A stretch of 6,301 nucleotides of DNA, taken from positions 1 through 6,301 of the forward strand of contig NZ_CAPJ01000036.1 in assembly GCF_000331775.1 (NCBI RefSeq). Reading direction: 5' to 3'. This document shows, one piece after another, positions 4,034 to 6,301 of this stretch. The DNA comes from Xanthomonas translucens pv. translucens DSM 18974. Lineage in GTDB: Bacteria; Pseudomonadota; Gammaproteobacteria; Xanthomonadales; Xanthomonadaceae. The position numbers were made by a program, and so were the translations under genes. Within the stretch, counting starts at the first letter, position 1. Each line of letters starts with the position of its first letter. The notes beneath the pieces are model-generated. The model did no database searches and was not told the origin of the DNA. It saw only the letters and a program-made list of their open reading frames with translations.

Positions 4034-6301
4034 ATGCAGCAACATCCTGAGTCTGCGCCTGGTCTTGGGTTTGCCGCACCAGAACCTGTGCGTGCCGAGG
4101 CGATCGCCCCGTTCGGCATCGGCGTCGCCGCCGCGCTCGCCGCGGGCGTACTGGCGGCACTGTGGCTGCCGCGTCTGGCGCCGTGGCCGCTGTCCCTGCT
4201 GCTGTTGCTTGGCGGCAGCGCGGTGTGGATCGGCATGCCGCACTGGCGCTGGCTGGGCGCCTTCGCCCTGGGCTTTGCTTGGCTGGGGCTGATTGCCGGC
4301 ATGGTTCTGGCGCGGCAATTGCCCGCCGACTGGGAAAAGCGCGTTGCGACGCTGCAAGGGCAGGTGCTGGAACTGCCGCAGGCCGAGGTGCGGCGCACGC
4401 GTTTCATGTTTCGGGTGGACACCGATGCCACGCAGCCGGCGCCGTTGCGCGGGCGCCTGCTGCAACTGGCCTGGTACGACGATTTCGGCGCGCACGCGCC
4501 TGGTCCGCGCACGGCATTGCACGCCGGCGCGCGCTGGCGCCTGAGCGTGCGCCTGCGCGCGCCGCGCGGGCTCAGCAATCCGGGCGGCTTCGACGCGGAG
4601 GCCTATGCGCTGGCGCAGCGGATCAGTGCCAGCGGCTACGTGACCGCGCCGCACGAAGCCGCCGAACTGGCGCCTGGGCAGGGCATCGATGCCTGGCGCG
4701 AGCGGCTGTCGGCGCGGATTGCGGCGGCGGTGCCGAGCGCGTCGGCGCGTTACGTGCAAGCGCTGGCGCTCGGCGACACGCGCACGCTGGACGATCGCGA
4801 CTGGCGCATCCTGCGCGCCGCGGGCCTGACCCATCTGATCGCCATTTCAGGTTTCCATGTCGGCCTGGTCGCCGGCGCGTTCGCGCTGCTCGGCGGCGGC
4901 CTGTGGCGGTTGTGGCCGCGGCTGGGGCGCTATTGGCCGCGTCACCAGGCCGCCGCGTTGCTGGCGGTGCTCGGCGCCGGCGGCTACACCTTGCTGTCGG
5001 GCATGGCGCTGCCCACGGTGCGGACCGCACTGATGATCGCGGTCGTCGTGGTCGCGCGGCTGTGGCGGCGCCCGGTGCGGGTGGTCGATGCGCTGGCGCT
5101 GGCGGCGATCGTCATGCTGGCCTTCGACCCGCTGGCGGTGCTGTCCGCCGGCTTCTGGCTGAGCTTCCTCGGCGTGGCCTGGCTGGCCTGGTGCATGCCG
5201 GCCGCCGGCAGCGGCTGGCACGGCAAGCTGCGCGAGTTCCTGTCGGCGCAGGGCGTGGCCACGCTGGGCCTGTTGCCGCTGAGCACGATGCTGTTCAGCC
5301 AGGCCTCGGCCGTCGGTCCGCTCGCCAACCTGCTGGCGATCCCGTGGTGGAGCCTGGTGGTGGTGCCGCTAGCACTGCTCGGCACCGCGCTGGAGGCGCT
5401 GCACGCCGGCGTCGGTGTGTGGGCCTGGCGTGCGGCGGCGGCGTGCTTCGACCTGACCTGGCCCCTGTTCGCCGCGCTCGGCGAAAGCCGTTTCGCGCTG
5501 CGCTGGCTGCCGGAAGCGCGCGACTGGGCCTTGCCGCTGGCGCTGCTGGGCGCGTTCTGGCTGCTGCTGCCGCGCGCGGTACCGGGCAAGCCGCTGGCGG
5601 CGCTGCTGTGGCTGCCGCTGTTCTGGCCGCCGCTGGAGCGGCCGGCCGCCGGCGAGGTGGAACTGGTGATGATCGATGTCGGCCAGGGGCTGTCGGTGCT
5701 GGTGCTCACCGCGCAGCACCAGTTGCTGTACGACGCCGGCCCGGCGATCAAGGATGGCTACGACGCCGGCGAGCGCGCGGTGGTGCCTGCGCTGCACGCG
5801 CTCGGCGTGGCGCGGCTGGACCGCACCGTGATCAGCCACGGCGACAATGACCATGCCGGCGGTTTCGAGGCGGTGCGCGCGGCGCTGCCGGTCGGCCTGT
5901 CCGAGGCGCCGGCCGGCGCACCGGTGCGGGTGGACCGGCCGTGCCTGGCCGGCACCGCCTGGAAATGGGATGGCGTGCGTTTCCGCTTCCTGCATCCGGC
6001 GCCCGGCTTTCCCTATCTCGACAACGAGTCCAGCTGCGTGCTGCGGGTGGAAAGCGCGCATGGTGCGATGCTGCTGACCGGCGACATCGGCGAGGTGGTT
6101 GAGAGCCGCCTGCTGCGCCAGGCGCCGCAGGACCTGCGCGCCGAGGTGGTACTGGCGCCGCATCACGGCAGCGCGCATTCCTCGCAGGCGGCCTTCGTCG
6201 CCGCCACCGGCGCGCGCCTGGTGCTGATTTCGGCGGGCGAGGGCAACCGCTTCGGCCATCCGCGGCCGGTGGTGGTGGCGCGTTGGCAGGCGTCCGGCGC
6301 C
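4034..6301 (+). CDS. comEC: ComEC/Rec2 DNA-uptake channel protein (3' end outside window)
   Basis: Polytopic inner-membrane protein that carries single-stranded DNA into the cytoplasm during natural transformation. All 756 visible codons are open and the gene runs off the window. Domains in order: N-terminal hydrophobic segments (about 26-95); an OB-like DUF4131 region with LSNPGGFDAEAY (180-191) and SGYV (200-203); the Competence channel domain (about 235-535) with THLIAISGFHVGL (266-278), the LPTVRTALM helix (326-334) and FDPLAVLSAGFWLSF (364-378); then a metallo-beta-lactamase-like domain from VMIDVGQG (545-552), with SHGDNDHAGG (His602, Asp604, Asp606, His607), LLTGDI (Asp684), PHHGSAHSS (His710, His711) and RFGHP (His742). 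The metal-site residues look intact, so the domain may be an active nuclease. E. coli ComEC is 754 residues; here perhaps a few tens are missing. In xanthomonads I recall exbB/exbD and msbA following this gene, which cannot be checked here. The start rests on AAGGAG at 4018-4023. Confidence 0.95.
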   Translation, partial: MQQHPESAPGLGFAAPEPVRAEAIAPFGIGVAAALAAGVLAALWLPRLAPWPLSLLLLLGGSAVWIGMPHWRWLGAFALGFAWLGLIAGMVLARQLPADWEKRVATLQGQVLELPQAEVRRTRFMFRVDTDATQPAPLRGRLLQLAWYDDFGAHAPGPRTALHAGARWRLSVRLRAPRGLSNPGGFDAEAYALAQRISASGYVTAPHEAAELAPGQGIDAWRERLSARIAAAVPSASARYVQALALGDTRTLDDRDWRILRAAGLTHLIAISGFHVGLVAGAFALLGGGLWRLWPRLGRYWPRHQAAALLAVLGAGGYTLLSGMALPTVRTALMIAVVVVARLWRRPVRVVDALALAAIVMLAFDPLAVLSAGFWLSFLGVAWLAWCMPAAGSGWHGKLREFLSAQGVATLGLLPLSTMLFSQASAVGPLANLLAIPWWSLVVVPLALLGTALEALHAGVGVWAWRAAAACFDLTWPLFAALGESRFALRWLPEARDWALPLALLGAFWLLLPRAVPGKPLAALLWLPLFWPPLERPAAGEVELVMIDVGQGLSVLVLTAQHQLLYDAGPAIKDGYDAGERAVVPALHALGVARLDRTVISHGDNDHAGGFEAVRAALPVGLSEAPAGAPVRVDRPCLAGTAWKWDGVRFRFLHPAPGFPYLDNESSCVLRVESAHGAMLLTGDIGEVVESRLLRQAPQDLRAEVVLAPHHGSAHSSQAAFVAATGARLVLISAGEGNRFGHPRPVVVARWQASGA

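Noticed and set aside
4162..5850. 562-codon open frame on the plus strand inside comEC
   Set aside because: Out-of-frame shadow; Ala/Arg/Gly-rich throughout, while the overlapping frame from 4034 carries all the ComEC motifs.

Overview
The window looks like chromosome from a high-GC gammaproteobacterium, most likely Xanthomonadaceae (Xanthomonas or a close relative). Reasons: G/C-dominated third codon positions in every gene, a LolC/E-type permease directly followed by a LolD of the type I associate with this family, GTAG-headed REP hairpins between genes, and a short GAATCGG tandem repeat of a kind I recall from Xanthomonas genomes. The genus is inference, because no rRNA or other marker is present.

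Layout. Positions 1-91 hold the probable tail of an upstream gene, not identifiable. Positions 116-2108 are a two-gene operon for lipoprotein release from the inner membrane: a 414-residue permease (116-1360) and the ATPase lolD (1353-2108), overlapping by 8 nt. The lolD start region contains four tandem heptamers that are translated. Positions 2109-2713 are a 605-nt non-coding gap between convergent genes, filled with seven REP-like hairpins of alternating orientation. A minus-strand gene at 2714-3778 encodes an NADPH-dependent short-chain reductase of the progesterone 5-beta-reductase/iridoid synthase-like (PRISE) family. A 255-nt divergent spacer (3779-4033) follows; it ends in a perfect 12-bp inverted repeat abutting the next start codon. 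From 4034 to the window edge is comEC (rec2), the DNA-uptake channel, with 756 residues visible and its 3' end missing.

Function. LolC/E and LolD form the ABC complex that extracts mature lipoproteins from the inner membrane and hands them to LolA. ComEC imports single-stranded DNA in natural transformation. The PRISE reductase has no evident link to either; it stands alone on the opposite strand and looks like an accessory gene between two envelope loci.

No full transposon, CRISPR array, tRNA or rRNA gene is visible. The most unusual signals are the REP array with compensatory stem changes, the frame-sensitive heptamer repeat inside the lolD reading frame, the LolC/LolE-mosaic permease, and the inverted repeat over the comEC ribosome-binding region.
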